Shown here: piece after piece, positions 36,138 through 44,341 of the stretch
How the letters are laid out: each line of letters opens with the position of its first letter
How positions within the stretch are numbered: position 1 is the first letter of the stretch
Assembly: GCF_035917335.1 (NCBI RefSeq)
Contig: NZ_CP109067.1
Span: 5,207,001-5,271,000 of the forward strand
Length of the DNA: 64,000 bases
Source: Micromonospora sp. NBC_01813
GTDB taxonomy: Bacteria > Actinomycetota > Actinomycetes > Mycobacteriales > Micromonosporaceae
Direction: 5' to 3'
Position numbers and translations under genes: made by a program
The notes under the pieces: generated by a model
What the model was told of the DNA's origin: nothing
Databases searched by the model: none
Seen by the model: the letters and a program-made list of their open reading frames with translations, nothing else

Positions 36138-36193
36138 GATCTTGCACTTATCGAGAAGATTTGTCGGGATTGTCCGTCGATAACTGCAAGATC
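36138..36193. repeat. Hyphenated inverted repeat (REP/MITE-like)
   Basis: The arms GATCTTGCACTTATCGA (36138-36154) and TCGATAACTGCAAGATC (36177-36193) are complementary at 16 of 17 positions, around a 22-bp spacer. A further GATCTTG follows at about 36199. I have the impression such GATCTTGCA-type palindromes are scattered in related genomes, but that is unverified. Confidence 0.6.
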
Positions 36194-36220
36194 GTCGCGA
36201 TCTTGAGGCGTGGAGCGGGC

Positions 36221-36275
36221 ACGGCCGACCCGTGCCGGCCGCGGCCGACCCGTGCCGGCCGCGGCCGACCCCCGG
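36221..36275. repeat. 20-bp tandem repeat
   Basis: GCGGCCGACCCGTGCCGGCC is present about 2.7 times in direct tandem (36221-36240, 36241-36260, partial to 36275), the first copy differing at one base. Confidence 0.8.
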
Positions 36276-36473
36276 CCCCGACCCGGGAATGGTCGGCGGG
36301 GTGGCGTGGTTGTACATGGTCCGCAGCGCAGTAGCGGCCCCCCACCCACTCGGGTGTGCAGGTGGCCCCGCGAGGCGGACACCCCAGAGAGACCTTGTGA
36401 CACCGGAACCCGTTACCGCACACCCCGCACACCGCGCGGGTGTGTATCCCCCGGAACGGAAGGTGGACCCCCT

Positions 36474-37088
36474 ATGACCACGATCATCAGCCGTACCGTG
36501 CGTACCAGCCTGCGTAACACCGCCCTCGGCATCGCCGGGTTGACCCTGGCCGGCGGCGCCATCGCCGCACCCGCCCTGGCCGCCGACCACGCCCCGGTCG
36601 GCGTGCAGGCCGCCGCGAGCGCAGCCGCCGCCAGCAGCGCCGTCGACAGCAGCAAGTTGACCCCGCACGGGGTGCAGGGCGAGCAGTCCCGCATCGACCT
36701 GAGCGCCGAGCAGACCGACAACGTCAAGGGCATCATCGCCGCCACGAAGAAGGCCGGCATGGACGAGCGGGCCGCCGTGGTCGCCATCGGCACCGCACTG
36801 CAGGAGTCGAAGCTGGAGAACCTCGGCCACCTGGGTGACCGCAACGACCACGACTCGCAGGGTCTGTTCCAGCAGCGCCCGTCGTCCGGCTGGGGCACCG
36901 TCGAGCAGATCACCGACGTCGAATACTCGACCACCGCGTTCCTCGACGGGCTCAAGGGTGTCGACGGCTGGCAGGACATGCCGTTGACCGACGCCGCCCA
37001 GACCGTCCAGGTGTCGGCGTACCCGGATCACTATGCGCAGTGGGAGACCCAGGCCGCTGAGCTCGTCGCCCAGCACTGGAACAGCTGA
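36474..37088 (+). CDS. Secreted lysozyme-like (transglycosylase-fold) protein
   Basis: The 204-residue precursor begins at ATG 36474 after GGAAGGTGG. A signal peptide ends at ALAADH, followed by an Ala/Ser-rich spacer. Residues about 75-204 carry AAVVAIGTALQESKLENLGHLG, SQGLFQQRPSSGWGT and DVEYSTTAFLDGLKGV, a pattern known from actinobacterial exported proteins with a predicted lysozyme-like fold; the Glu in ALQES would be the acid catalyst. Peptidoglycan cleavage is inferred, not shown. It stands alone between a repeat-rich gap and a terminator. Confidence 0.78.
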   Translation: MTTIISRTVRTSLRNTALGIAGLTLAGGAIAAPALAADHAPVGVQAAASAAAASSAVDSSKLTPHGVQGEQSRIDLSAEQTDNVKGIIAATKKAGMDERAAVVAIGTALQESKLENLGHLGDRNDHDSQGLFQQRPSSGWGTVEQITDVEYSTTAFLDGLKGVDGWQDMPLTDAAQTVQVSAYPDHYAQWETQAAELVAQHWNS

Positions 37089-37105
37089 CCTGGAAGTAGG
37101 CACAG

Positions 37106-37150
37106 CGTTGAGGGCCGGACCCCGTACCACCGGGGGTCCGGCCCTCGACG
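37106..37150. terminator. Terminator after the lysozyme-like gene
   Basis: GAGGGCCGGACCCC (37110-37123) and its complement (37133-37146) form a 14-bp stem with a nine-base loop, 20 bp after the stop and between convergent genes. Confidence 0.85.
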
Positions 37151-37179
37151 CGTGCTCGAAGATGCCGGATGGCCGGGGT

Positions 37180-37455
37180 TCAGGGCTGGCGCAGGTGCTG
37201 GGCGACCCGCTGATGGTCACGGAACCGGGCACGGGCCGCCCGCTGCGCCGGATCCTGCTCCGGCGCGGCGTCGATGTGCGCGGACCGGGCCACCTCGACG
37301 CGGTTGGCGTACTCCACCGGCGGCAGCCCACGCAACGCGCTCAGCACGCCAGGGCTGGCACCCACCCGCTGCGCCTCTGCGACGATCTGCTCTTTTTCGG
37401 CCGGAAAGTCCAGCTCGTTCAGGCTGTCCAGCACGTCCTGATAGCTCGTCCCCAT
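37180..37455 (-). CDS. DUF2795 protein
   Basis: The 91-residue protein (YQDVLDSLNELDFPAEKEQI; VGASPGVLSALRGLPPVEYANRVEVARS) matches DUF2795, short helical proteins of actinobacteria with no established function. It starts at ATG 37455, upstream of neither operator nor strong ribosome binding site, 38 bp beyond the purD stop on the same strand. Confidence 0.85.
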   Translation of the reverse strand: MGTSYQDVLDSLNELDFPAEKEQIVAEAQRVGASPGVLSALRGLPPVEYANRVEVARSAHIDAAPEQDPAQRAARARFRDHQRVAQHLRQP

Positions 37456-37492
37456 GCCGACCGCCGTACCCGTCGGCTGCCGCGATATCCGG

Positions 37493-38737
37493 TCAGGGCA
37501 GGGTGATCCGGCCCTGCGCGGCGGCCAGCCCGATGTCGCGCCGGTAGTGCCCGCCAGCCAGGGTGATCCCGGACAGCAGCCGGTACGCGGCTTCCCGCGC
37601 CTGGATCAGGTCGGCACCGGTGCCGGTGGCGCTGAGCACCCGGCCACCGGCCGCCACCAGGTCACCCGATTCGGTCCGGGCGGTGCCAGCGTGGATCACA
37701 CCCGGCTGCTCGGCGCCGGTGATCACGTCCCCGGACCGGGAGGTGGTCGGATAGCCGGCGGAGGCGAGCACGACAGTCACCGCAGCCCCGTCCCGCCAGC
37801 TCAGCGGCGGATGGTCGGCCAGGGTGCCGGTCGCGGCGGCGTACAGCAGCCCGGCCAGCGGCGTCGCCAGCAGCGCCAGCACCACCTGGGTCTCCGGGTC
37901 GCCGAACCGGGCGTTGAACTCGATCACCCGAGGGCCGGTCGCGGTGATCGCCAACCCGACGTACAGCAGCCCGGCGAACGGGGTGCCCCGGTCGCGCATC
38001 TCGGTCAGGGTCGGCTGCACCACCTCGGCCATCACCTGGTCGACCAGGCCGGGCGGTGCCCACGGCAGCGGTGCGTACGCGCCCATGCCGCCGGTGTTCG
38101 GACCGGCGTCGCCGTCGCCGACCCGCTTGAAGTCCTGCGCCGGCAGCAGCGGCACCGCAGCGACGCCGTCGGTCACCACGAACAGCGACACCTCGGGGCC
38201 GGCCAGGTACTCCTCGACCACCACCTGCCCGCAGGATTCGGCGTGGGCGAGGGCGGCGGCCCGATCGTCGGTCACCACCACCCCCTTGCCGGCGGCCAAT
38301 CCGTCGTTTTTCACCACGTACGGCGCACCGAAGTCGTCCAGTGCGGCGGCCACCTCGTCGGGCGTACGGCAGGTGGCGGCCTGGGCGGTCGGCACCCCGG
38401 CGGCGGTCATCACGTCCTTGGCGAAGGTCTTCGACCCTTCGAGGACGGCGGCTGCGCCGGACGGGCCGAAGCAGGCGATGCCCTTGGCGCGTACCGCGTC
38501 GGCGACGCCAGCGACCAGCGGCGCCTCCGGGCCGACCACGACCAGGTCGGCACCGACCTCGACGGCCAGCGCGGCGACCGCCTGCGGGGCAGTGGCGGCG
38601 ACCGGCCGCAGTTCGGCGACGGCCGCGATCCCCGGGTTACCGGGGGCGGCGATCAGCTGGTCGACGGCCGGGTCGGCGGCCAGGCTCAGCGCGAGCGCGT
38701 GCTCACGACCGCCGTTGCCGATGAGAAGTACGCGCAC
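37493..38737 (-). CDS. purD: Phosphoribosylamine-glycine ligase
   Basis: The 414-residue ATP-grasp enzyme makes GAR in step 2 of purine synthesis. It shows the PurD N-terminus VRVLLIGNGGREHALALSL, EEYLAGPEVSLFVVTDG, DGDAGPNTGGMGAYAP and VIEFNARFGDPETQ. GTG 38737 sits eight bases after TAGGAT (plus 38746-38751), a leaderless arrangement; GTG 38743 is possible. The open frame further upstream is not part of the gene. Confidence 0.95.
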   Translation of the reverse strand: MRVLLIGNGGREHALALSLAADPAVDQLIAAPGNPGIAAVAELRPVAATAPQAVAALAVEVGADLVVVGPEAPLVAGVADAVRAKGIACFGPSGAAAVLEGSKTFAKDVMTAAGVPTAQAATCRTPDEVAAALDDFGAPYVVKNDGLAAGKGVVVTDDRAAALAHAESCGQVVVEEYLAGPEVSLFVVTDGVAAVPLLPAQDFKRVGDGDAGPNTGGMGAYAPLPWAPPGLVDQVMAEVVQPTLTEMRDRGTPFAGLLYVGLAITATGPRVIEFNARFGDPETQVVLALLATPLAGLLYAAATGTLADHPPLSWRDGAAVTVVLASAGYPTTSRSGDVITGAEQPGVIHAGTARTESGDLVAAGGRVLSATGTGADLIQAREAAYRLLSGITLAGGHYRRDIGLAAAQGRITLP

Positions 38738-38784
38738 GGCCACCGATCCTAGTCGCCGGCCGGAGCCAGCCGTGAACCGCCGCG

Positions 38785-39204
38785 TCAGGGGCCGCCAGCG
38801 TCGTCGCCGGCCTGTGCCAGCGACACCCACACGATCCCGTCCGGGTCCTGGCGCACCGGGTAGGTCCGCAGCGGCGGCTGCCCGCTGCGGGAGCAGCCCG
38901 TCGCCAACTCGAAGACGTGCTGGTGCAGTGGGCAGATCACCACCTCGGCGTCGATCAGACCGTCGGCGAGCGGGCCGCCGGCGTGTGGGCAGACCGCCGA
39001 GACCGCGCGCAGCGCCCCGGTGGTCAGCCGGAACACCGCCACCATGAGCCCGTCGACCGGGTAGGCACGCCCTTCGCCCGGCGGGATCTCCCCGACCGGG
39101 CCGAGCCGCCGCTCGACGAGCCGACCGCCGACCAGCGCGCCGCCAGCCAGCGCGCCGCCGACCAGCGCGCCGCCAGCCAGCCGACCGTCGTCGACGGCGG
39201 TCAC
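38785..39204 (-). CDS. nirD: Nitrite reductase small subunit (Rieske type)
   Basis: The 139-residue protein has a Rieske [2Fe-2S] domain with ligands in CPHAGGPLADG and CPLHQHVFEL. It partners NirB in NADH-dependent reduction of nitrite to ammonia. GTG 39204 overlaps the nirB stop by four bases. Its first 25 residues are a Gly/Ala/Leu/Val repeat (LAGGALVGG twice) encoded by tandem DNA repeats, a feature not usual in NirD. Confidence 0.9.
   Translation of the reverse strand: MTAVDDGRLAGGALVGGALAGGALVGGRLVERRLGPVGEIPPGEGRAYPVDGLMVAVFRLTTGALRAVSAVCPHAGGPLADGLIDAEVVICPLHQHVFELATGCSRSGQPPLRTYPVRQDPDGIVWVSLAQAGDDAGGP
39127..39180. repeat. 30-bp tandem repeat inside nirD
   Basis: Two copies of a 24-bp core (39127-39150 and 39157-39180) recur with a 30-bp period and add ten codons per copy to the nirD N-terminus. 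Within each unit a 15-bp sub-repeat is visible. Confidence 0.8.
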
Positions 39205-41693
39205 GGCTGACCGCCGGCACGAACCGGCACCGCCGGTAGCGGCAGCAGCGGCAACGCGGTGCGGAACTGGCCCGGCGTCACCGGCGCGTCGCGTTCCCGC
39301 CACGGATCCCGGTACGCGGCCACCGACGCGGCCAGCCGCTCGTCCAACCCGGGGCCGAGCCCGTCGCTGTCCTCGACGATCAACTCGCGCAGCCGCTCGA
39401 TGCCGACCCGAGGCACGAACGCGTACGTGCGTTCCAGCCAGTTCGCGTTCTCCCGGTAGTACTGCAGGAACCGGCCGGTCAGCGCCATCACCTCGGCCGG
39501 AGTGTCCACCGTGGCCAGCAGGTCGCCCTTGCGTACGTGGGCACCGGCCGCGCCGCCGACGTAGATCTCCCACCGGCCGCCCTCGATCGCGACCACACCC
39601 AGATCCTTGACGTACGCCTCGGCACAGTTGCGCGGACAGCCGGTGACCGCCAGCTTCAGTTTGCCCGGTGCCTCCAGCCCCTGGAACCGCTCCTCGATGG
39701 CGATGCCGAGCGCCGTCGAGTCCCCGAGCCCGAACCGGCAGAACTCGCTGCCGACACAGGTTTTCACGGTCCGGAAGCTCTTGCCGTACGCGTACCCGGA
39801 CGGCATGTCCAGGTCCGCCCAGACCTTCGGCAGGTCCTCCTTGCGGATGCCGAGCAGGTCGATGCGCTGCCCGCCGGTCAGTTTGACCAGCGGCACCTGG
39901 TGCTTCTCCGCCACGTCGGCGATGCGCCTCAGCTGGGCCGGGGTGGTGCAGCCGCCTTTCATCTGCGGCACCACCGAGAAGGTGCCGTCGCGCTGGATGT
40001 TGGCGTGCACCCGGTCGTTGATGAATCGGGCACCGCGCTCGTCGACGTACTCGTCGCCCCACATCATCCGCAGCAGCGACACCAGCCCCATTTTGCTCTT
40101 GGCGTCCTCCTGCCCGTCGGCGAGCGCGTCGAACACCGCCGACACGCTGCGCAGCCCCCGGGCGCGGATTTCGGCCATCAGGGTCGGTTTGTCCATCGGC
40201 ACCCCGGGCACGTACCAGTTGGCGGCCGGATCCGCCTCCACCTCGCCGCCGGCGGCCCACTCGACGATCTGGGCGACCAGGGTCTTGCACGAGCCGCACC
40301 CTTTGCCGGCGCGGGTGGCGTCCATCACCCCGGTCAGCGTGCGGACCCCGCCGGTCACGGTGGCGACCAGCGCGCCCTTGCTGACTCCGTTGCAGTTGCA
40401 GACCTGGGCGTCGTCGGCCAACTCGGCGGCGGAGACCTCGGCCGGTGGCCCGCCGAGGTCGAACAGCAGCCGGACCCGCTCCTCGGGCAGCGGCGACCCC
40501 CGGTCGAACGCCTGCATCAGGAAGCCGACCTTGCTGACGTCACCGATCAGGGTGGCGCCGATCAGTCGGTCGTCTCGGACCACCACGCTCTTGTAGACGC
40601 CGCGTCGGGGTTCGGCGAAGACCACGAACTCGTCGTCGTCGCGTTCCGGGGCGGTGACCCCCATCGAGGCCACGTCGACCCCGGCGACCTTCAGCTTGGT
40701 CGCGGTCCGCGAGCCGTGGTACGCGGCGGTCGGGTCGGTGCCGGTGAGGTGACCGGCGAGCACCTTCGCCTGCTCCCACAGCGGGGCGACCAGGCCGTAC
40801 GTCTGGCCACGGTGCTGCACGCACTCGCCGACCGCGTAGACGTCCGGCTCGTCGAGCACCCGCAGCTGGTCGTCGACGACGATTCCCCGTTCCACCGGCA
40901 GGCCGCTGGCCTGGGCGAGCGCGGTGTTCGGTCGGATCCCGGCGGCGATCACCACCATGTCGGCGGCGAACGTCCGTCCGTCGGCGAGCCGGACCCCTTC
41001 GACGTTGTCCTTGCCGAGGATCCGTTCGGTGCGGGCCTTCGTGACCACGTCGATGCCGAGCCGTTCGACGCTGCGCCGCAGGATGTCGCCGCCGGTGGCG
41101 TCGAGTTGCGCGTTCATCAGATGTCCGGCGGCGTGCAGCAGGGTCACCGACACGCCGTACTGCTGCAGGCCACGGGCGGCTTCCAGGCCGAGCAGGCCGC
41201 CGCCGATCACCACCGCCCGCTGGTGGTCCCGGGCGTAGCGGATCATCGCCCGGGTGTCGTCGAGGGTGCGGAAGGTGAAGACCCCCTGGTGGAAGCCGCG
41301 TCGTGGGTGGTGGGCGCCGTCGATCGGCGGCACGAACGGCACGCTTCCGGTGGCGATCACCAACTTGTCGTACGGGGTGGCGGTGCCGTCGGCGGCGTGC
41401 ACCGCCTTGGCGAACCCGTCGATCCGGGTGACCGTCATGCCGGCCCGCAGGGTGATGCCGTTCTCCTGGTACCAGGGCAGGCTGTTGAGGAAGATGCCGT
41501 CCTCTTCCTCGGCGCCGGAGAGCACGTTGGACAGCAGGATCCGGTTGTAGTTGCCGTACGGTTCGGTGCCGAACATGGTGATGTCGTAGCGGTCCGGGCC
41601 GACCCGGTCGATGATCTCCTCGACGGTGCGGGCACCGGCCATGCCGTTGCCGACCACCACCAGCCTCGGTCGTCGCTCCTGAGCCTGGGTCAT
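39201..41693 (-). CDS. nirB: Nitrite reductase (NADH) large subunit
   Basis: The 830-residue enzyme has an N-terminal FAD/NAD(P) oxidoreductase (VVVGNGMAGARTVEEI; GGGLLGLEAARGL), a BFD-like [2Fe-2S] domain (CNCNGVSKGALVATV; GCGSCKTLV), and the siroheme/[4Fe-4S] reductase half with ligands in KTCVGSEFCRFG and TGCPRNCAEAYVKDLG. It moves electrons from NADH to siroheme, reducing nitrite to ammonium in the cytoplasm. It follows a small conserved gene with one base between and overlaps nirD, so the operon order is nitrate reductase - small protein - nirB - nirD. Confidence 0.96.
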   Translation of the reverse strand: MTQAQERRPRLVVVGNGMAGARTVEEIIDRVGPDRYDITMFGTEPYGNYNRILLSNVLSGAEEEDGIFLNSLPWYQENGITLRAGMTVTRIDGFAKAVHAADGTATPYDKLVIATGSVPFVPPIDGAHHPRRGFHQGVFTFRTLDDTRAMIRYARDHQRAVVIGGGLLGLEAARGLQQYGVSVTLLHAAGHLMNAQLDATGGDILRRSVERLGIDVVTKARTERILGKDNVEGVRLADGRTFAADMVVIAAGIRPNTALAQASGLPVERGIVVDDQLRVLDEPDVYAVGECVQHRGQTYGLVAPLWEQAKVLAGHLTGTDPTAAYHGSRTATKLKVAGVDVASMGVTAPERDDDEFVVFAEPRRGVYKSVVVRDDRLIGATLIGDVSKVGFLMQAFDRGSPLPEERVRLLFDLGGPPAEVSAAELADDAQVCNCNGVSKGALVATVTGGVRTLTGVMDATRAGKGCGSCKTLVAQIVEWAAGGEVEADPAANWYVPGVPMDKPTLMAEIRARGLRSVSAVFDALADGQEDAKSKMGLVSLLRMMWGDEYVDERGARFINDRVHANIQRDGTFSVVPQMKGGCTTPAQLRRIADVAEKHQVPLVKLTGGQRIDLLGIRKEDLPKVWADLDMPSGYAYGKSFRTVKTCVGSEFCRFGLGDSTALGIAIEERFQGLEAPGKLKLAVTGCPRNCAEAYVKDLGVVAIEGGRWEIYVGGAAGAHVRKGDLLATVDTPAEVMALTGRFLQYYRENANWLERTYAFVPRVGIERLRELIVEDSDGLGPGLDERLAASVAAYRDPWRERDAPVTPGQFRTALPLLPLPAVPVRAGGQP

Positions 41694-41694
41694 T

Positions 41695-42042
41695 TCAGAC
41701 CTCCACCATGCCGAGGTCGAGCACGACGGTGCCGGTGGCGCCGACCGGCGCGGCCACCTGCAGCTCCAGCGCGGTGCCGGCGGCCAGGTCCTCGACGACC
41801 CGCAGCGGGACGTGCACCGCGTCGCGGGCGCCGATCGGGAAGTAACGCATCGGGGTGCCGTCGCGCAGCAGCAGGACGTAGATCAGCTCGCCGCAGCTGT
41901 TGCCGCCCCGGAAGTAGACGGTCTGGGCGACCAGCCCGTCCGGGACTGTGTAGCGCAGGGCGTCGTCGAGCGGCAACGGAGTCTCCAACCCTTTGCCGTC
42001 GAACGTGAACACTCCTTGCAGGAAGCGTGGGGTCGACTGCAT
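41695..42042 (-). CDS. Small conserved protein of the nitrate assimilation operon
   Basis: The 115-residue protein starts at ATG 42042, six bases after GAAGGGA, lying 14 bp after the nitrate reductase stop and one base before nirB. Sequence such as QSTPRFLQGVFTFDGKGLE, TVYFRGGNSCGELIYVLLL and MRYFPIGARDAVHVPL suggests a compact beta-rich fold. It has one Cys and no signal peptide. I do not recognise a named family. Its placement inside the operon implies a role in maturation, chaperoning or electron transfer of these enzymes (inference). Confidence 0.78.
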   Translation of the reverse strand: MQSTPRFLQGVFTFDGKGLETPLPLDDALRYTVPDGLVAQTVYFRGGNSCGELIYVLLLRDGTPMRYFPIGARDAVHVPLRVVEDLAAGTALELQVAAPVGATGTVVLDLGMVEV

Positions 42043-42056
42043 CGCGGTTCCCTTCA

Positions 42057-44186
42057 TCAGATGGCCGGATCGTCCGGGTCGGCGAGGCGGCGCAGCGCCA
42101 CCGCGCAGACCTTGAAGGCAGGCATCCGGGAGTGGCGGTCCAGGGTCGGGTCGGTCAGCGCGTTGGCGCTGGCCAGGCCGCCCCAGTGGAACGGCACGAA
42201 GACGGTGTCGGGGCGGATGTGTTCGGTCAGGTATGCCCGGAACACCGCGCGACCCCGGCGGGTGGTCAACTCGACCAGGTCGGCGGTGCCGATGCCGAGC
42301 CGGCGGGCCAGGTCGGGATGGATCTCGGCCTTCGGGTCGCTGGCGGTGTTGCCCAGCGACGGCGTGCGGCGGGTCTGGTTGCCGCTCTGGTACTGGCCCA
42401 TGATCCGGCCGGTGGTGAGCAGGTACGGGTAGTTGCGGTCGGGCAGTTCGGCCGGGTCGCGGTGCTCCACCCGGATGAACCGGGCCCGCCCGTCGGCGGT
42501 GGCGAACCGCTCGGTGAACAGTCGCGGCGTACCCGGATGGTCGCCGGTCGGGCACGGCCAGAACACCCCGTCCTCGGCCTCGATCCGCTGGTAGCTGATG
42601 CCCGCGTAGTCGGCGATGCCGCCAGCGCTGGCCCGACGCAGCTCGTCGAAGACGGTCTGCGGGTCGGCGGAGAAGTACTTGCCCCGACCGAGCCGGTCGG
42701 CCAGCGCGGCCAGCACACTCAGGTCGTCGCGTACGCCGTCCGGCGGCGGCAGCACCTGCCGGCGGCGCAGCACCCGACCCTCCAGGTTGGTCATGGTGCC
42801 TTCCTCCTCCGCCCATTGGGCGGTGGGCAGCACCACGTCGGCGACGGCGGCCGTCTCGGACAGGAAGATGTCCGACACGGCGAGGAAGTCCAGCGCGGCG
42901 AGCCGGTCGGCGACCCGGTTGCGGTCGGGCGCGGAGACCAGGATGTTGGAGGCGAACACCAGCATGGCCCGTACCCCTCCGGCGGTGCCGATCTGGTCGA
43001 TCATCTCGGTGGCGGAGACGCCGGGGCCGGGCAGTTCGGTCGGGTCGACGCCCCACACTCCGGCGACGTGGGCGCGGGCGGCCGGGTCGTCGAGCCGCCG
43101 GTAGCCGGGCAGCTGGTCGGCCTTCTGGCCGTGTTCGCGGCCGCCCTGACCGTTGCCCTGCCCGGTGACGGTGCCGAAGCCGCTGCCGGGTCGGCCCGGC
43201 AGGCCGAGGGCAAGAGCGAGATTGATGTACGCCTGCGTAGTGTCCGTACCGCTGCTGTGTTGCTCCGCGCCGCGGGCGGTGAGGATCATCGCGGTCGGTG
43301 CGGTGGCCAGCGCCTGCACCGTGCGTTGCAGCAACTCCTCGGAGACGCCGGTGATCCGCTCCACCCGGTCCGGCCAGTAGCCGGCGACGGCGGCGCGGAC
43401 CGCGGCGAAGCCGGTGGTGCGGTCCCGCACGTACGCCTCGTCGACGTGGCCGGCCCGGATGGCGATGTGCAGCAGCCCGTTGGCCAGGGCCAGGTCGGTG
43501 CCGGGGGCCACCGGCAGGTGGATGCTGGCGCCTCGGGCGGTCGCCGTACGCCGGGGGTCGGCCACGATGTGGGTGGCGCCGGCCGCCCGTCCGGCGTCGA
43601 AGTACTGCATGGCCGGCGGCATCGTGTCGGCCGGGTTGCCGCCGACGACCAGCACCGCGCGGGCGTCGGCGATGTCGGCGAGTGGGAACGGCAGGCCACG
43701 GTCGATGCCGAAGGCCCGGTTGCCGGCGGTGGCCGCCGAGGACATGCAGAACCGGCCGTTGTAGTCGATGTGTGGGGTACGCAGCCCGACCCGGGCGAAC
43801 TTGCCGAGCTGGTACGCCTTCTCGTTGGTCAGCCCGCCGCCGCCGAACAGGCCGACGCTGGCCGGCCCGTACCGCTGCTGGCTGGCCAGTATCGCGGCGG
43901 TGATCCGGTCGAGTGCTTCGTCCCAGCTGGCCGGGCGCAGTGGGCTGCGCCGGTCGGTGGGGTCGGTGCGGACCAGTGGGGTGAGCAGTCGGTCCGGGTG
44001 GTCGAGCAGCTCGGGTGCGCTCCAGCCCTTGGCGCACAGGCCGCCCCGGTTGGTGGGGAAGTCCGTGGGCTCGATCACCGGCGGCCGGGGCGGTGCCGGC
44101 CACATCCGCACCCCACACTGCAGGGAGCAGTACGGGCAGTGGGTCGGGACACCCCTGCCGAGGTCGGGACTATCGGGGTCGCCCAT
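42057..44186 (-). CDS. Assimilatory nitrate reductase, molybdopterin catalytic subunit
   Basis: The 709-residue protein begins with a [4Fe-4S] motif HCPYCSLQCGV and CAKGWSAPELL, followed by molybdopterin-binding signatures (NGRFCMSSAATAGNRAFG with a candidate Mo ligand Cys; VVGGNPADTMPP; GQGNGQGGREHGQKADQLPG cited in part: GQGNGQGGREHG) and a C-terminal dinucleotide-binding domain (LLTTGRIMGQYQSGNQTRR; HPDLARRLGIG). It reduces nitrate to nitrite in the cytoplasm (NasC/NarB type), supplying NirBD. It is the first gene of the operon. Electron donor genes are not adjacent. Confidence 0.93.
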   Translation of the reverse strand: MGDPDSPDLGRGVPTHCPYCSLQCGVRMWPAPPRPPVIEPTDFPTNRGGLCAKGWSAPELLDHPDRLLTPLVRTDPTDRRSPLRPASWDEALDRITAAILASQQRYGPASVGLFGGGGLTNEKAYQLGKFARVGLRTPHIDYNGRFCMSSAATAGNRAFGIDRGLPFPLADIADARAVLVVGGNPADTMPPAMQYFDAGRAAGATHIVADPRRTATARGASIHLPVAPGTDLALANGLLHIAIRAGHVDEAYVRDRTTGFAAVRAAVAGYWPDRVERITGVSEELLQRTVQALATAPTAMILTARGAEQHSSGTDTTQAYINLALALGLPGRPGSGFGTVTGQGNGQGGREHGQKADQLPGYRRLDDPAARAHVAGVWGVDPTELPGPGVSATEMIDQIGTAGGVRAMLVFASNILVSAPDRNRVADRLAALDFLAVSDIFLSETAAVADVVLPTAQWAEEEGTMTNLEGRVLRRRQVLPPPDGVRDDLSVLAALADRLGRGKYFSADPQTVFDELRRASAGGIADYAGISYQRIEAEDGVFWPCPTGDHPGTPRLFTERFATADGRARFIRVEHRDPAELPDRNYPYLLTTGRIMGQYQSGNQTRRTPSLGNTASDPKAEIHPDLARRLGIGTADLVELTTRRGRAVFRAYLTEHIRPDTVFVPFHWGGLASANALTDPTLDRHSRMPAFKVCAVALRRLADPDDPAI

Positions 44187-44216
44187 CGACTCATACTGGG
44201 AAATCGACGTTGCACT

Positions 44217-44235
44217 ATCGTATTGCCGGCGTCAC
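44217..44235 (-). promoter_or_regulatory. Promoter and weak GlnR-like site of the nitrate operon
   Basis: On the minus strand TACGAT (plus 44217-44222) is a candidate -10. Overlapping it, GTGAC-n6-AATAC (plus 44220-44235) loosely fits the GlnR pattern GTNAC-n6-GAAAC. GlnR controls nitrate assimilation in actinomycetes, so a site is expected; this match has two mismatches in its second half. Confidence 0.3.
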
Positions 44236-44341
44236 ATCGGTGTTGCCATCTACCGTTGATTTCGCGGTGGTCGATGTGATCAGCGTCGGGTCGTCAGTCG
44301 GTCCGCTCGTCAGCCGGTCGGCTCGTCAGCCGGTCTGGTCG

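Larger units (their letters stand above)
35876..36473. other. Repeat-rich intergenic region
   Basis: No convincing gene is seen in these 598 bp. The region holds a hyphenated inverted repeat (36138-36193), a 20-bp tandem repeat (36221-36275) and two loosely similar segments ending GTTGCACATGGTC (near 36079) and GTTGTACATGGTC (near 36308). A short hairpin CACACCGCGCGGGTGTG lies about 40 bp before the lysozyme-like gene. Base composition is uneven, with an AT-richer core at 36140-36195. Confidence 0.5.

Noticed and set aside
36138-36193. CRISPR-like array
   Set aside because: There are only two inverted arms and no regularly spaced direct repeats with unique spacers; no cas gene is in the window.
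35931-37331. A 466-codon minus-strand frame across the repeat-rich gap and the lysozyme-like gene
   Set aside because: It runs through tandem repeats and antisense to a secreted protein with a good start, and its composition is not protein-like.
39537-44279. Two very long plus-strand frames (39537-42008 and 42027-44279) over the nitrate/nitrite genes
   Set aside because: The minus strand encodes unmistakable NirB and nitrate reductase with iron-sulfur and molybdopterin motifs; the plus frames have none.
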